The position numbers were made by a program, and so were the translations under genes. Shown here piece after piece: positions 45,349 through 53,356 of a stretch of DNA of 64,000 bases. Positions within the stretch are counted from its first letter, which is position 1; each line of letters begins with the position of its first letter. The notes below the pieces were generated by a model that ran no database searches, had not been told where the DNA came from, and saw nothing but the letters and a program-made list of their open reading frames with translations. Origin of the DNA: CAZWRV01 sp964636325 (GTDB lineage: Bacteria; Verrucomicrobiota; Lentisphaeria; Victivallales; GWF2-50-93); NCBI GenBank assembly GCA_964636325.1, contig CAZWRV010000020.1, forward strand, positions 1-64,000, given 5' to 3'.

Positions 45349-45417
45349 CCTAATATGTAAACGCCTTATTATGAGAGTGTTAATATATAAAGCATATTTT
45401 CAACTGCGGCAATTAGG
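45349..45417 (+). mobile_element. MITE copy C, 69-bp internal-deletion derivative
   Basis: Begins CCTAAT (45349-45354), then joins directly to the right-hand part of the element and ends CAACTGCGGCAATTAGG (45401-45417). Flanks are TTGAT on both sides (45344-45348 and 45418-45422), a perfect 5-bp duplication. It lacks all of the central inverted repeat and the left TIR beyond six bases. The rest of 45249-45562 shows no gene. Confidence 0.85.
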
Positions 45418-45562
45418 TTGATTCGGCGCAGTCAAGGTCCGATTTGTTCCGGCGGACGTAGAATTTGTATCTGCCTGCGATCCCGTCAAGCATGCCTGCT
45501 TAAGGATCCCTATGGCAGTCACTTTTTCTGAGCATATGCCCATGCGTCCATATCCTGCCTTG

Positions 45563-45889
45563 TCAGTAGTCGTCGTTCCTGCTAAGGAAGCTGTTAATTT
45601 GTTCTGCGAGTTTGAGCGCGGGCTCGTCTTCACCCTCTACCATGACAGTAAGGGCCGTGCCTTGGCCTGCGGCCAGCATGAGCAGACCAATCATGCTGGG
45701 AAGTTTCGCAATGGATTGATGAGGTGCTCGTTCATCTTTGCGCTTTATTTCGACCTGCCTGGGGAAATTGCTGCATAGCATAACGAGCTGTGAGCTTGGC
45801 CTGGCGCAGAGCCCGAGCCTCAGATTTACCACCACGTCGAACACCGTCCATCCGTTTTCCTTCCTGAGTTCCGGCTTCTTCGTTTCCAT
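45563..45889 (-). CDS. HPr-like phosphocarrier protein with Cys in place of the active-site His
   Basis: About 108 residues (HPr is usually 85-90). GGGAGG precedes ATG 45889. The core matches HPr: the active-site loop reads LGLCARPSSQLVML where HPr has GLHARPA, so position 28 is Cys (codon TGC) instead of the phosphorylated His. The regulatory region reads HQSIAKLPSMIGLLMLAAGQ; either Ser59 or Ser65 could correspond to the HprK target Ser, with a six-residue insertion. The end KLAEQINSF fits the last HPr helix. With hprK at 49206 a Crh-like regulatory role (Ser phosphorylation only) is the natural inference. It lies 14 bases after the decayed FtsI-like frame, and no PTS gene is in view. Confidence 0.75.
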   Translation of the reverse strand: METKKPELRKENGWTVFDVVVNLRLGLCARPSSQLVMLCSNFPRQVEIKRKDERAPHQSIAKLPSMIGLLMLAAGQGTALTVMVEGEDEPALKLAEQINSFLSRNDDY

Positions 45890-45903
45890 TTACAATCCCT
45901 CCC

Positions 45904-47116
45904 TCATTTTGAGATTTGCCTTATTGCATCTTCCGCCGCAGTTTCTGTCGGCATAACTTCATCCTCCTGGTGAGGATCTGCCTCCATTATTAAAAGTACC
46001 ACCGTCTCAGATTCTACTGCCGGCAGAATGCAGGCTGTGGCTTCGAGCCATCTTTCGGAATAAGGATCATGCAAATTCCAAGAGGCGCTTTTTAAAAGGT
46101 ATTCCATGCCGGATGCGGTGGTCTTTCTGTTGAAAGTCGTCATGGAGTGTCTTCTCGCCTCTTCGTCGAGCGCCGCGATGCCCGAGTCCGGAACTGGGAG
46201 CTTCCTGGTCTCGGAGTCGTCATGGATCTTTATCGAGTCGAACAGCCTGAGCTTCCGCAAATGCCCGTCGGACAGGGCGCAGTATCCTCGGACAAGCTGC
46301 GCCGCCGTCATTTTAAATCCATATCCTTCCTCGCACTTCTTTATGGAGATTCCGTTGCAATCCTCCAGGAAGGGCAAGCGATAGACGGATTCGGGCCTGA
46401 GCAGGATTCCGCAGGACTGCCCGGCGCCCAGGTGCATCAGTCTGTCATGAAACTCCCTTGCTCCATGAGATGACTCCGTGCCGTAGGCATGTCCTTCAGC
46501 GCCGGGCGGCGGTTCAGCGTATGTGGCAAGCGGCCTGGACATCGGTCCGGGCCAGAAATTGTTCTCCAACACCAGGTTGCGGGTGCTGTAGGGATCTGTC
46601 GAACCGCGCCTGCCGGGATTGAAGGTCGGACGCTGGGCCAGCGCGAGGATGTCGCCGCTCCTTGGATCCGCGATTATCGCATAGATATGGCGGGGGAGGT
46701 ATTTCTTCTCCAGTCCAGATACCGCCTCCTCAAGGATATCCTGCTTCGCCATGTCAATCGTCAGGAATATTTTTTCAAGCCTGTTCCGCTTAAGCCTCTG
46801 CCGGTATATAAGCGCCTCAAGTCCGAAGAGCCCGCGCTTTTCATCGTCAAGACTGACAAGCCCCAGCACATTGGAGAGCTTGGTGCCGCACGGATAAATC
46901 CGTATAGTATTTTTCCTGAAGAATACGCCCTTGCCCAGATCTGCCTTATCGGTCGAATATCTCGCAGATGTTCCTTGGCTTTATTGCGGGAATCTTTTTC
47001 GGCGGGAGGCAAAAGATGACTGCGATTACCATCAAGGAAAAGGCTGCGAGCGCAAGCGCCGCAGAAGCGAGATATATCAGCGCCAATTGCCTGATTTTCA
47101 ATATGGAACCGATCAT
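45904..47116 (-). pseudogene. Degenerate FtsI/PBP-type transpeptidase remnant
   Basis: ATG 47116 opens a 56-residue frame with one membrane helix (ALIYLASAALALAAFSLMVI) ending at TAA 46946. The next part continues in another frame (open from 46980) with a PBP dimerisation piece (IRIYPCGTKLSNVLG, then GLFGLEALIYRQRL) and a transpeptidase-like core (HIYAIIADPRSGDILALAQR, PTFNPGRR). Catalytic motifs are lost: where FtsI has PGSTFKP this reads WPGPMSRP, the SxN is SSHGA, and KTG is KTTASG. Much of both domains is deleted. About 340 codons remain of a usual 550-650. Either a pseudogene or an inactive relic; a single sequencing error could not explain all changes. Confidence 0.72.
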
Positions 47117-47249
47117 TTGATCCCTGCAAGGCCAATGTTTTCATGCTGATCTGATCGCTTGAGATGGATTTGAATTCGACGTTGCCTTGTTCGTCCAAGA
47201 CGCAACGCTTCACAGCTTGAATCTCCATCGATGCTGCATGTCTATCGGA

Positions 47250-47462
47250 TCAGGAGGAGCAAACGGCATTGCGGAATTCCCGGCTTGAATTTTCCTGGCC
47301 GTCGGTCACGATCGCGAAAATGACTTTTGCCGGGCGTTCATTCTCGGGCATCCCGGCGATTCTGCTTTCTATGTCGTTGATGCCGCGTCCGATCGCGTCG
47401 AGCAGGGGCGTCCCCGCGCGCGGGACGAACTTGTCCCTGCTCCCTTCTTCTTTATATATCAT
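47250..47462 (-). pseudogene. Remnant of a von Willebrand factor A domain protein
   Basis: A 70-codon frame holds only the second half of a vWA domain: the MIDAS Thr (AGTPLLDAIGRGI) and Asp (VIFAIVTDGQENSSRE). The DxSxS-containing first half and the end of the domain are absent, and it stops at NAVCSS. It is not a close copy of the vWA protein at 131-1477. It adjoins the FtsI-like remnant. Confidence 0.6.
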
Positions 47463-47622
47463 ATACGAAGATCCGAATCATTTTGCGGATATTTCTTATA
47501 AAAACAGCGACAAAGTTGAAATATTGCAATTTTGCGGGGGCGGGCTTTATTTTCTTGAAGCTGCGTGCAATATTATTACCTAGGCCGTAGAGACTTTGAA
47601 CGTTCTGTCTTGCTGTAATACA

Positions 47623-47663
47623 GTAAATATTCAGTGGACAACGCCCTTTAACTGAATATTTGC
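47623..47663 (+). repeat. CTACGCCCTTT-family hairpin repeat, copy 2
   Basis: GTAAATATTCAGT (47623-47635) faces ACTGAATATTTGC (47651-47663) with one G/T pair; the loop contains ACGCCCTTT. It lies directly upstream of the zinc-ribbon gene, in the region expected to hold its promoter. Confidence 0.75.
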
Positions 47664-47689
47664 ATAATGCACATGTCCTGGAGGCCAAG

Positions 47690-48031
47690 ATGCTGAACTT
47701 CCGAATTTCGCCCAGCGCAGACAAGGAAAAAGAGAATCTGCGGGAGATGCAGTCCCAGGCGCAGAAGAGCGCCGTCGAGAACCAGCGCTTGAGGGAGCAG
47801 CTATACAGGCTCACGCTCATCGTGGAGACCCTCTGGAAGATACTGAAGGATAAGCACCAGATGGACGAAGCGGCGTTGAAGAAGATGATCGACGAGAACG
47901 AGCTGGAGCGCAACAAGCTCCTTGCCCAGCCGCTGAAGTGCAAGGGCTGCTCCCGGCCGGTCTCCATCCGCAGCAAGATATGCGTCTTCTGCGGCGAAAA
48001 AGTGGACCATGTCGAACTCTTCCCATATTAA
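47690..48031 (+). CDS. Small coiled-coil / zinc-ribbon protein
   Basis: About 113 residues from ATG 47690, with GGAGG at 47680-47684; an upstream in-frame ATG at 47660 lies inside a repeat. Residues about 10-75 are a heptad-rich charged helix (ENLREMQSQAQKSAVENQRL). Residues about 82-108 form a zinc ribbon with two CxxC knuckles (CKGC and CVFC). Function unknown; the form suggests a dimeric metal-bound adaptor. Its last 23 bases overlap the hpt start, so the two are probably translated together. Confidence 0.75.
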   Translation: MLNFRISPSADKEKENLREMQSQAQKSAVENQRLREQLYRLTLIVETLWKILKDKHQMDEAALKKMIDENELERNKLLAQPLKCKGCSRPVSIRSKICVFCGEKVDHVELFPY

Positions 48032-48551
48032 GATACTTGTCTCCGGACGCAGGCTCAAAAGGAGAATCCGCGAGCTCGGGCGCCGTATTTCCATCGACTA
48101 CAGGGACAAGGATCTTACCATCGTATATGTTGCAAACGGCGCCATCTTGTTCACCGCCGATCTCGTGAGGGCGATATCGGTCCCGCTAAAGCTTGACTGC
48201 ATCGCGGCCAGCTCGTATTCAGGCAACAGGAACACGGGGCGGCTCCGGGTCGGCTCCAGGTTGAAGCTCGACATCCGGGGCAGGGATGTCCTGCTGGTGG
48301 ACGACGTCCTGGATTCCGGGCTGACTATGGACAAGCTGATAAGCATCCTGAAGAAGTCTTCGCCGTCTTCGATCAAGGTATGTGTGCTTCTTGAAAAGTC
48401 TTCAAGGCGTGAAGCCCCCGTCAGCCCGGACTACATAGGATTCAGAGTGCCTGACGTCTTCCTCGTCGGCTATGGCCTGGACTGGCATGAATACTGCCGG
48501 AACCTCGATTTCGTCGGATATGTCGAGGACAAGGACAAGCAGCCGTTCTGA
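48009..48551 (+). CDS. hpt: Hypoxanthine (guanine) phosphoribosyltransferase
   Basis: About 180 residues, normal for bacterial Hpt. It transfers the phosphoribosyl group of PRPP to hypoxanthine or guanine in purine salvage. The PRPP-binding loop is clear at 94-106 (VLLVDDVLDSGLTM). The flexible loop start (SSYSGNRNTGRLRV) and the base-contact region (SPDYIGFRVPDVFLVGYGLD) are present. It overlaps the zinc-ribbon gene by 23 bases and converges end to end with the release-factor-like gene. Confidence 0.93.
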   Translation: MSNSSHIKILVSGRRLKRRIRELGRRISIDYRDKDLTIVYVANGAILFTADLVRAISVPLKLDCIAASSYSGNRNTGRLRVGSRLKLDIRGRDVLLVDDVLDSGLTMDKLISILKKSSPSSIKVCVLLEKSSRREAPVSPDYIGFRVPDVFLVGYGLDWHEYCRNLDFVGYVEDKDKQPF

Positions 48552-49037
48552 TTATTTCCTCAGCTTCTTCATCCCGCGCTTCTCCCGCGCCTCATTTATC
48601 CTCTGCCAGACGGCCGGATCCCTTTCGAGCAGGCGGATGAGGCGCCCGGTGCTGAGGCCCAGCCTTTCCGCCGCCGTGGCCACGGCGAATCCGCATTCTT
48701 CCATTGCGTCGAGCACATGTGCCAGCCATAGTGGATACTGCGGATTCGAGACGCCGGTTTCGGGGACAGGCAGACGGACAGGGGTGGGATTGCGGATTTC
48801 GCAGGCGATTTTCAGCCTCAGCCTTTTCAGTGCTTTCGAGAGGTTCTCGCTTCTGTGCCTGCTTTCGACCGCCGTGGCGTCTACTCCCGTGGGCAGGTGG
48901 ACAAGCCGGACGGCGGACGATGTCTTGTTCTGCTTCTGCCCGCCTGGGCCGCCGGCCCTGAACGCCTCGATCCTGCACTGGGCGAGGAGCTTGGCGTCCG
49001 CCATATTGAGCCAGATGTCCCTCTCCTCGTGAGGCAT
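48552..49037 (-). CDS. Class I release-factor-like protein (GGQ domain)
   Basis: About 161 residues from ATG 49037, with AAGG about five bases upstream. A TTG at 49082 also keeps the frame but lies in a repeat. Residues about 10-95 are the GGQ domain: RAGGPGGQKQNKTSSAVRL (GGQ at 32-34), then the basic helix of ArfB/YaeJ-type proteins. Codon-recognition domains are absent. A 60-residue C-terminal part follows (PQYPLWLAHVLDAMEECGFA...KKLRK) ending in basic residues. It probably releases peptides on stalled ribosomes or acts as a peptidyl-tRNA hydrolase. It is the last gene after hprK. Confidence 0.85.
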   Translation of the reverse strand: MPHEERDIWLNMADAKLLAQCRIEAFRAGGPGGQKQNKTSSAVRLVHLPTGVDATAVESRHRSENLSKALKRLRLKIACEIRNPTPVRLPVPETGVSNPQYPLWLAHVLDAMEECGFAVATAAERLGLSTGRLIRLLERDPAVWQRINEAREKRGMKKLRK

Positions 49038-49082
49038 AGTCCTTAGTCCGTTACGGTGCGACTTGGAAAACGTTTTTGTCAA

Positions 49083-49200
49083 AGTATGCCGCTTTCGCCG
49101 AAAGCGGCACCGGCGACTTCGGCGAAGTCGCCGTACTCAAGCTCCTGCGCGCCGCAAGGGCGCCTTTTTCCCGCAGAGGAAAACTTGGCGCCTTGTCCGA
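49083..49200 (-). repeat. Double-hairpin repeat, copy 1
   Basis: Two adjacent perfect palindromic units: GCC GCTTTCGCCGAAAGC GGC (49088-49108) and GGCGACTTC G GCGAAGTCGCC (49112-49132), followed by a third GC-rich inverted repeat and a T-run. A copy in opposite orientation lies at about 59440-59555, matching over about 120 bases. It sits between hprK and the release-factor-like gene. Confidence 0.85.
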
Positions 49201-49205
49201 GGCTT

Positions 49206-50201
49206 CTACGCGTTAAGCGGCGCAGTGTCTTTGGTTCCGGCAATGCGTCTCAGGATGGCGTCGTTCAAAATCCTGCCAGCATGCATCCCGAGGCTCCGCA
49301 TCCTGAATTCCTGCGCCGCCACTTCGATGAGGTTTGCCGTCTCCCTTCCCGGTGCTACGGGTATTGTCGCGTGAGGTATCCTGACGCCGAGGATGCGGTA
49401 GGTCTCCGAGTCCAGGCCGGTACGGTCGATCCTGCCCGCGCTCTCCCAGTGCTTCATCGCTACGACGAGCTGGACGTCCTGCTGGTGCCGGAAGGACGAC
49501 GCCCCGAACATCTGGATGATGTTGATGAGGCCGAGACCACGGATCTCCATGTACCCGCACATTTCCGGGAGGACCGGCGAGCCCGACAGCACTGTGGAGC
49601 CGATGCGGGTTATCCTGACTACGTCGTCCGCGACCAGCGCTGACCCCCGGCGTATGAGCGCCAGGGCGCATTCGCTCTTTCCGATTCCGCTGGGGCCGCG
49701 TATCAGAACCCCCGTCCCGTGGACGTCCACCAAGGTGCCCATGACCTTCACCGACGGGGCGAGCGCCCTGTCCAGATAGATGATGGCCCCGTTGATGAAG
49801 CTGTATGTGACCATGGCGGTGGAGAAGATGGGGATGCCGGTCTTGCCGCTGAGGGAAATGAAGAGCTTGTCCGGGGTGATGTTCCTGGTGAAGACGATGC
49901 AGGGAATGTCCTTCTGCATAAGCTTGGATATCGCGTGACGCCGCTTCCTATCGGAGAGGGAGCGCAGGAAGGCGTTTTCGGCGCCGCCGAAGATCTGGAC
50001 GCGCTTGTCCGCGAAGTAGCTGAAGAATCCCGCCAAGGCGAGTCCGGGCCTGTGTATGGAAGCCTCCTTGATGAGCCGGGCGCCGCCCTGGTGGCCGGAA
50101 AGCCAGCGAAGCCCGAGGGCCTCCTGGTTGTCCTTGAAGAACTGTTCGACGCTGGCGGCGGCGACGCCGTCCGGCCTCCTCGGATTTGCCTTGCCGCTCA
50201 A
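49206..50201 (-). CDS. hprK: HPr kinase/phosphorylase
   Basis: About 331 residues, normal length. It phosphorylates and dephosphorylates a regulatory Ser of HPr-like proteins in response to metabolites. N-terminal domain about 1-135; the C-terminal kinase core has the catalytic His in LVDVHGTGVLIRG, Walker A GPSGIGKS at 169-176, the Asp pair ADDVVRI, and the HprK signature region ending EMCGYMEIRGLGLINI. Its start overlaps the end of hpf by four bases (ATGA), so the two are coupled. PVC and other bacteria without a full PTS often keep hprK. A candidate substrate is the Cys-substituted HPr-like protein at 45563. Confidence 0.95.
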   Translation of the reverse strand: MSGKANPRRPDGVAAASVEQFFKDNQEALGLRWLSGHQGGARLIKEASIHRPGLALAGFFSYFADKRVQIFGGAENAFLRSLSDRKRRHAISKLMQKDIPCIVFTRNITPDKLFISLSGKTGIPIFSTAMVTYSFINGAIIYLDRALAPSVKVMGTLVDVHGTGVLIRGPSGIGKSECALALIRRGSALVADDVVRITRIGSTVLSGSPVLPEMCGYMEIRGLGLINIIQMFGASSFRHQQDVQLVVAMKHWESAGRIDRTGLDSETYRILGVRIPHATIPVAPGRETANLIEVAAQEFRMRSLGMHAGRILNDAILRRIAGTKDTAPLNA

Positions 50202-50539
50202 GTATTTTCTTCCTCTGGCTGCGGCGCCTGGGGCGCTTCGCCCTTCTTCTTGTGGTGATCCTGGACCTTGTCGAAATATTTGCTGAGCTGCTTGTCGACC
50301 TTTTCTACGGCGGTGTCGATTGACTTATACATGTCGAATGATTCGGCGTCGGCCTCGATGTCGATGTTCTTGCCGTGGACTATTATCTCGGCCTTGCTCC
50401 TGGTCTTCTGGACGTCGAGGATGACTTTCGCGGTGTTGATCTTGTGCGCCCCGTCGAGTATCGCATGGAGTTTTCCTTGGGCGTAGTCCTTGAGGGCGTC
50501 TGTCACCGACACATGCCGTCCGGTCACGATGATTTCCAT
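50198..50539 (-). CDS. hpf: Ribosome hibernation promoting factor (short form)
   Basis: About 113 residues, the short HPF/YfiA type. It binds the 30S subunit decoding region in stationary phase. The beta-alpha-beta-beta-beta-alpha fold is recognisable: IIVTGRHVSVTDALKDYAQG, AKVILDVQKTRSKAEIIVHG, then DMYKSIDTAVEKVDKQLSKY. An acidic/proline tail follows (APQAPQPEEENT). An AGGA-type site precedes ATG 50539. It lies downstream of lptB, as in the lpt-rpoN-hpf order of proteobacteria, but without rpoN. Confidence 0.93.
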   Translation of the reverse strand: MEIIVTGRHVSVTDALKDYAQGKLHAILDGAHKINTAKVILDVQKTRSKAEIIVHGKNIDIEADAESFDMYKSIDTAVEKVDKQLSKYFDKVQDHHKKKGEAPQAPQPEEENT

Positions 50540-50718
50540 CTTTTTTCCTCCGTGGGTTTTCTGATGGGGGGACTGTGTTGAAGGTAATTACCTTTATACT
50601 AATCGAGCTACACTATTAAAATATTCGGGAAAACGGCAAGTTCGAGCATGCCGTCCAAGAAAAAGCGAAAAAAGTGGCATGGGGCCCGGTGCCATGTTCC
50701 CTTGTGGGGTGTGTCCTG

Positions 50719-50803
50719 GTAAATATTCAGTGAACTACGCCCTTTGACTGAATTTCCCCCTAAGCATGAATCCAGCAAAAGGGCGTAGCGTGCTGAATTC
50801 ATA
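50719..50803. repeat. Two CTACGCCCTTT-family hairpins in opposite orientation
   Basis: Copy 3 (50719-50757) reads GTAAATATTCAGTGAACTAC... with arms ATTCAGT/ACTGAAT; copy 4 (50766-50803) is inverted, with arms ATGAATCCAGCA/TGCTGAATTCAT and loop AAAGGGCGTAGCG. The pair fills the spacer between lptB and hpf and could form one large stem. Confidence 0.75.
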
Positions 50804-50816
50804 CATGTCTGGCTCC

Positions 50817-51545
50817 TCACATTGTGAACTTCGGGCCGAGGTAGATTTCCCTGGCCTTCTCGTCGTTGACAAGATACTGGCTGTCTCCCTCGCAGACAAT
50901 CTGGCCTTCGCACATGAGATAAGCCCGGTCGACGCAGGAGAGGGTTTCGCGGACGTTGTGGTCGGTGATGAGTATGCCCAGACCCATGTCCTTGAGCCTC
51001 ATGATTATCTGCTGTACGTCGTATACGGCGATGGGGTCGACGCCGCTGAACGGTTCGTCGAGCATCATGAAGGAGGGGTTCGTCACGAGGGCGCGGGTGA
51101 TTTCAAGCCTGCGGCGTTCCCCGCCGCTGAGCGTCATCGCCTTCTGGTCGGAGAGGTGCGTGAGCTCCAGTTCGTTCAGGAGTTCGTCGACCCGTTTCAT
51201 GCGTTCGGACTTGGATATGTCGAGCGTCTCGAGGATGGCAAGGATGTTCTGGCGGACCGTGAGCTTCCGGAAGATGGAAGGTTCCTGTGACAGATAGCCC
51301 ATCCCGGCGCGCGCCCTCTTATACATGGGCATCGCCGAAATGTCCCGCCCTCCGAAGAATATCTGGCCGGAGTCGGGGTTTATGAGCCCCATGATCATGT
51401 AGAAGCTGGTTGTCTTGCCGGCGCCGTTCGGGCCGAGCAGCCCGACGACCTCGCCGCCGCGGACGTTTATGGAGACCTTGTTGACAACGCGTCTGCCGTG
51501 GTAGGCCTTGACGAGATCCACGGCCTGTATCAGGAATTCGTTCAT
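50817..51545 (-). CDS. lptB: LPS export ABC transporter ATP-binding protein
   Basis: About 242 residues, typical. It powers LptFG in extracting lipopolysaccharide from the inner membrane. Walker A GPNGAGKT (38-45), Q-loop, signature LSGGERRRLEI, Walker B MMLDEPFSGVDP and the switch His (LITDHNVRETL) are all intact. It overlaps the lptA stop by four bases, so the two are coupled. It is followed by the hairpin pair and hpf. Confidence 0.96.
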   Translation of the reverse strand: MNEFLIQAVDLVKAYHGRRVVNKVSINVRGGEVVGLLGPNGAGKTTSFYMIMGLINPDSGQIFFGGRDISAMPMYKRARAGMGYLSQEPSIFRKLTVRQNILAILETLDISKSERMKRVDELLNELELTHLSDQKAMTLSGGERRRLEITRALVTNPSFMMLDEPFSGVDPIAVYDVQQIIMRLKDMGLGILITDHNVRETLSCVDRAYLMCEGQIVCEGDSQYLVNDEKAREIYLGPKFTM

Positions 51546-52222
51546 TTCTTCTCTTCGTCCGGTTTGGCCTGGGCTGGAGTCTTTTCCGCAGGCTTCTTGT
51601 CCTCCGGCCGTTCCTGCTTGGGCTTGGCGTCGGGCCTCTTTTCTCCGCCGGGGACGGTCTGGAGCGTTTCGGGCTTTAGCCTCATCTGCGAGCCGCCCTG
51701 GATGCTGAGGCGCTCGCTGTCCCTCCAGAAGTTGATCACCTCGCCCTCGATCCTTTGCTCGCCCTGCAGCAGAACGGGATTCTCCGTGAGGGTTATCTTC
51801 CCCTCCTTGACGTCGTATTCGGCCCGTCCGGCGGTCGCCTTCTGCTCCTCCTTCTTCTCCTCACCCTCGGGCGGCTTCCTGACGATCACGACATCCTTTT
51901 CGCAGATGATCTTGGAGACCTTCTTTGTCTTCTTCGTCTTCTTCGGATCCGGCGCGTCCTTGTCCTGCTCCTCGACATCCTCCAGGTATATTGTCATCTT
52001 GTGGCAGTTGATGGTGAGCTCCTGGTCGTCCACCTTGACGTTGCCGGTGAAGACGGCGGTGTTCTTCGCGCTGTCTATGTCCATCGTGTCGGACTTTATG
52101 ACCGTCGGCTTCTTGTCGGTCCTCTGCCTGTCCTTGCCCATCAGCGAGAAGTCCTGCGCGAAGCAGGCGGCCGATATGAAAAGCAGCGCGAGCGCCAGGA
52201 ACCTATGTCTTGCAGCTTTCAA
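51542..52222 (-). CDS. lptA: LptA-like periplasmic LPS-bridge protein
   Basis: About 226 residues. TTG 52222 is preferred: it has GGAG about eight bases upstream and gives a clean signal peptide (FLALALLFISAACFAQD). Longer in-frame starts lie within lptC and lack one. OstA/LptA-type strands follow (IKSDTMDIDSAKNTAVFTGN, DQELTINCHKMTIYL, LQGEQRIEGEVINFW). Two charged inserts (EEQDKDAPDPKKTKKTKKVS; PPEGEEKKEEQ) and a Lys/Glu/Pro-rich tail are unusual for the family. It would bridge LPS from LptC across the periplasm. Confidence 0.82.
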   Translation of the reverse strand: MKAARHRFLALALLFISAACFAQDFSLMGKDRQRTDKKPTVIKSDTMDIDSAKNTAVFTGNVKVDDQELTINCHKMTIYLEDVEEQDKDAPDPKKTKKTKKVSKIICEKDVVIVRKPPEGEEKKEEQKATAGRAEYDVKEGKITLTENPVLLQGEQRIEGEVINFWRDSERLSIQGGSQMRLKPETLQTVPGGEKRPDAKPKQERPEDKKPAEKTPAQAKPDEEKK

Positions 52223-52364
52223 TGGCGGAACTCCGGATTTGAATTTTCGACATTCAAGTTGATACGTTTCCGATGCGGGATGGTGGGCCTGAATATATTT
52301 TGCATTTAACCTGATTGCAAGGGATGGGCGGATGAAAAAGGATATCCCTGGGCAATGTGTCAGT

Positions 52365-52871
52365 TCACTTCTTTTCCTCTTTGGGCACCTCGCCGAGATC
52401 ATGGGGCTGCTTCTGTTCCTGCATGCTCTGGAGGTCCTGCTTCAGGATCACCTTGACCTTGCTGCGGATGTGGAGGAGCTGCTTCTCGTGGTCGGCGTCG
52501 AACCCGACGCCGTCGGCGTCCATCGTGTCGGAGTAGAAGTGGACCTCGTCGTCGCCGTTGATCGTCTTGCTGGCCCGGTCGTAGACCGCGGTCGGGGTGA
52601 CGACCACGGCCTTGATCTTCTCGATGTCGCCGTCCACCCATTCGACGCGGACTTTTTCCAGCAGTATCTGGACGCCCCTTGTCTCCGCCTTCTTGCCATA
52701 GACGACGAATTCGAGCAGGTTGCTGTCCTTGTTGTATTCCGGAAGCTTGTAGTCTATGAGCGTGACATCGGCGCCGTCGTCGGTGTCTGCGGCGGGCATG
52801 GGGGCCGAGGCGGCGAGCATGAGGGCCAAAAGGCTGACTATTCCGTATATTTTTTTATGAGACCCTGCCAT
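52365..52871 (-). CDS. lptC: LptC-like LPS export protein
   Basis: About 168 residues from ATG 52871, which follows the sequence encoding the kdsC C-terminus and begins a membrane/signal helix ([19 protein letters not shown]). Jelly-roll strands typical of LptC follow (KDSNLLEFVVYGKKAETRGV, ASKTINGDDEVHFYSDTMDA). It ends in a Lys/Glu-rich tail. Its first 34 bases overlap kdsC. Assignment rests on position between kdsC and lptA plus the fold; sequence identity to LptC appears low. Confidence 0.75.
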   Translation of the reverse strand: MAGSHKKIYGIVSLLALMLAASAPMPAADTDDGADVTLIDYKLPEYNKDSNLLEFVVYGKKAETRGVQILLEKVRVEWVDGDIEKIKAVVVTPTAVYDRASKTINGDDEVHFYSDTMDADGVGFDADHEKQLLHIRSKVKVILKQDLQSMQEQKQPHDLGEVPKEEKK

Positions 52872-53356
52872 TTGCCTGTTTCCTTGAGCAGCCAGTCGAT
52901 TACCTCGCGGACGGCGCCTGCGCCCCCCGGCAGCTTCGTCCTGAAGTCGCAGTATTCGCCCATGTATTCCGGGGCGTCCGCGACTACCGCCCCTATGCCG
53001 CACTTCCTTAAGATCGGGATGTCTATGACGTCGTCGCCGATGTAGAGGCATTCCGACGGTTCGGCCCTGAGGTCGGCGAGGAGCGCGTCGAATGCCTCGC
53101 CCTTGTTCTTTTTCCCCTCGTGGAGGAAGTCGAGCTGCAGCTCCTCTGCGCGCCTCCTGTTGCCCTTGCCGCTCCTGCCCGAGAGCGCTCCGACCTTGTA
53201 GCCCGCCCTTCTGGCGAGCTTGATGCCGTGTCCGTCCCGGACATGGAAGAGTTTGACCTCCTCCTCGCCGGCGAAGCCGATCTGGCCGTTGGTGAGGACT
53301 CCGTCAATGTCGAAAATCAGTATTCGTATCTTTTCGGCCTTATCCTTCAAGGTCAT
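52838..53356 (-). CDS. kdsC: 3-deoxy-D-manno-octulosonate 8-phosphate phosphatase
   Basis: About 172 residues. A HAD phosphatase that yields KDO for lipid A/LPS synthesis. The nucleophile motif is [13 protein letters not shown] (Asp16, Asp18); motif II is ALSGRSG; the Lys region [10 protein letters not shown] and motif [17 protein letters not shown] follow. The short C0-type cap is that of KdsC. It overlaps the end of kdsA by 17 bases. Confidence 0.93.
   Translation of the reverse strand: MTLKDKAEKIRILIFDIDGVLTNGQIGFAGEEEVKLFHVRDGHGIKLARRAGYKVGALSGRSGKGNRRRAEELQLDFLHEGKKNKGEAFDALLADLRAEPSECLYIGDDVIDIPILRKCGIGAVVADAPEYMGEYCDFRTKLPGGAGAVREVIDWLLKETGKWQGLIKKYTE

Noticed and set aside
46761..47228. 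155-codon frame over the FtsI-like start
   Set aside because: Only its first 40 codons look protein-like; the rest is an out-of-frame read of the membrane helix and dimerisation piece of the PBP remnant.
47250..47462. vWA remnant as a duplicate of the 131-1477 protein
   Set aside because: The residues around the MIDAS Thr and Asp differ too much (GGDTPLKGAM against AGTPLLDAIG) for a recent copy.
48552..49082. Longer start (TTG 49082) for the release-factor-like gene
   Set aside because: The extra 15 residues come from the edge of the double-hairpin repeat and the ATG at 49037 has a ribosome site and the expected first residues.
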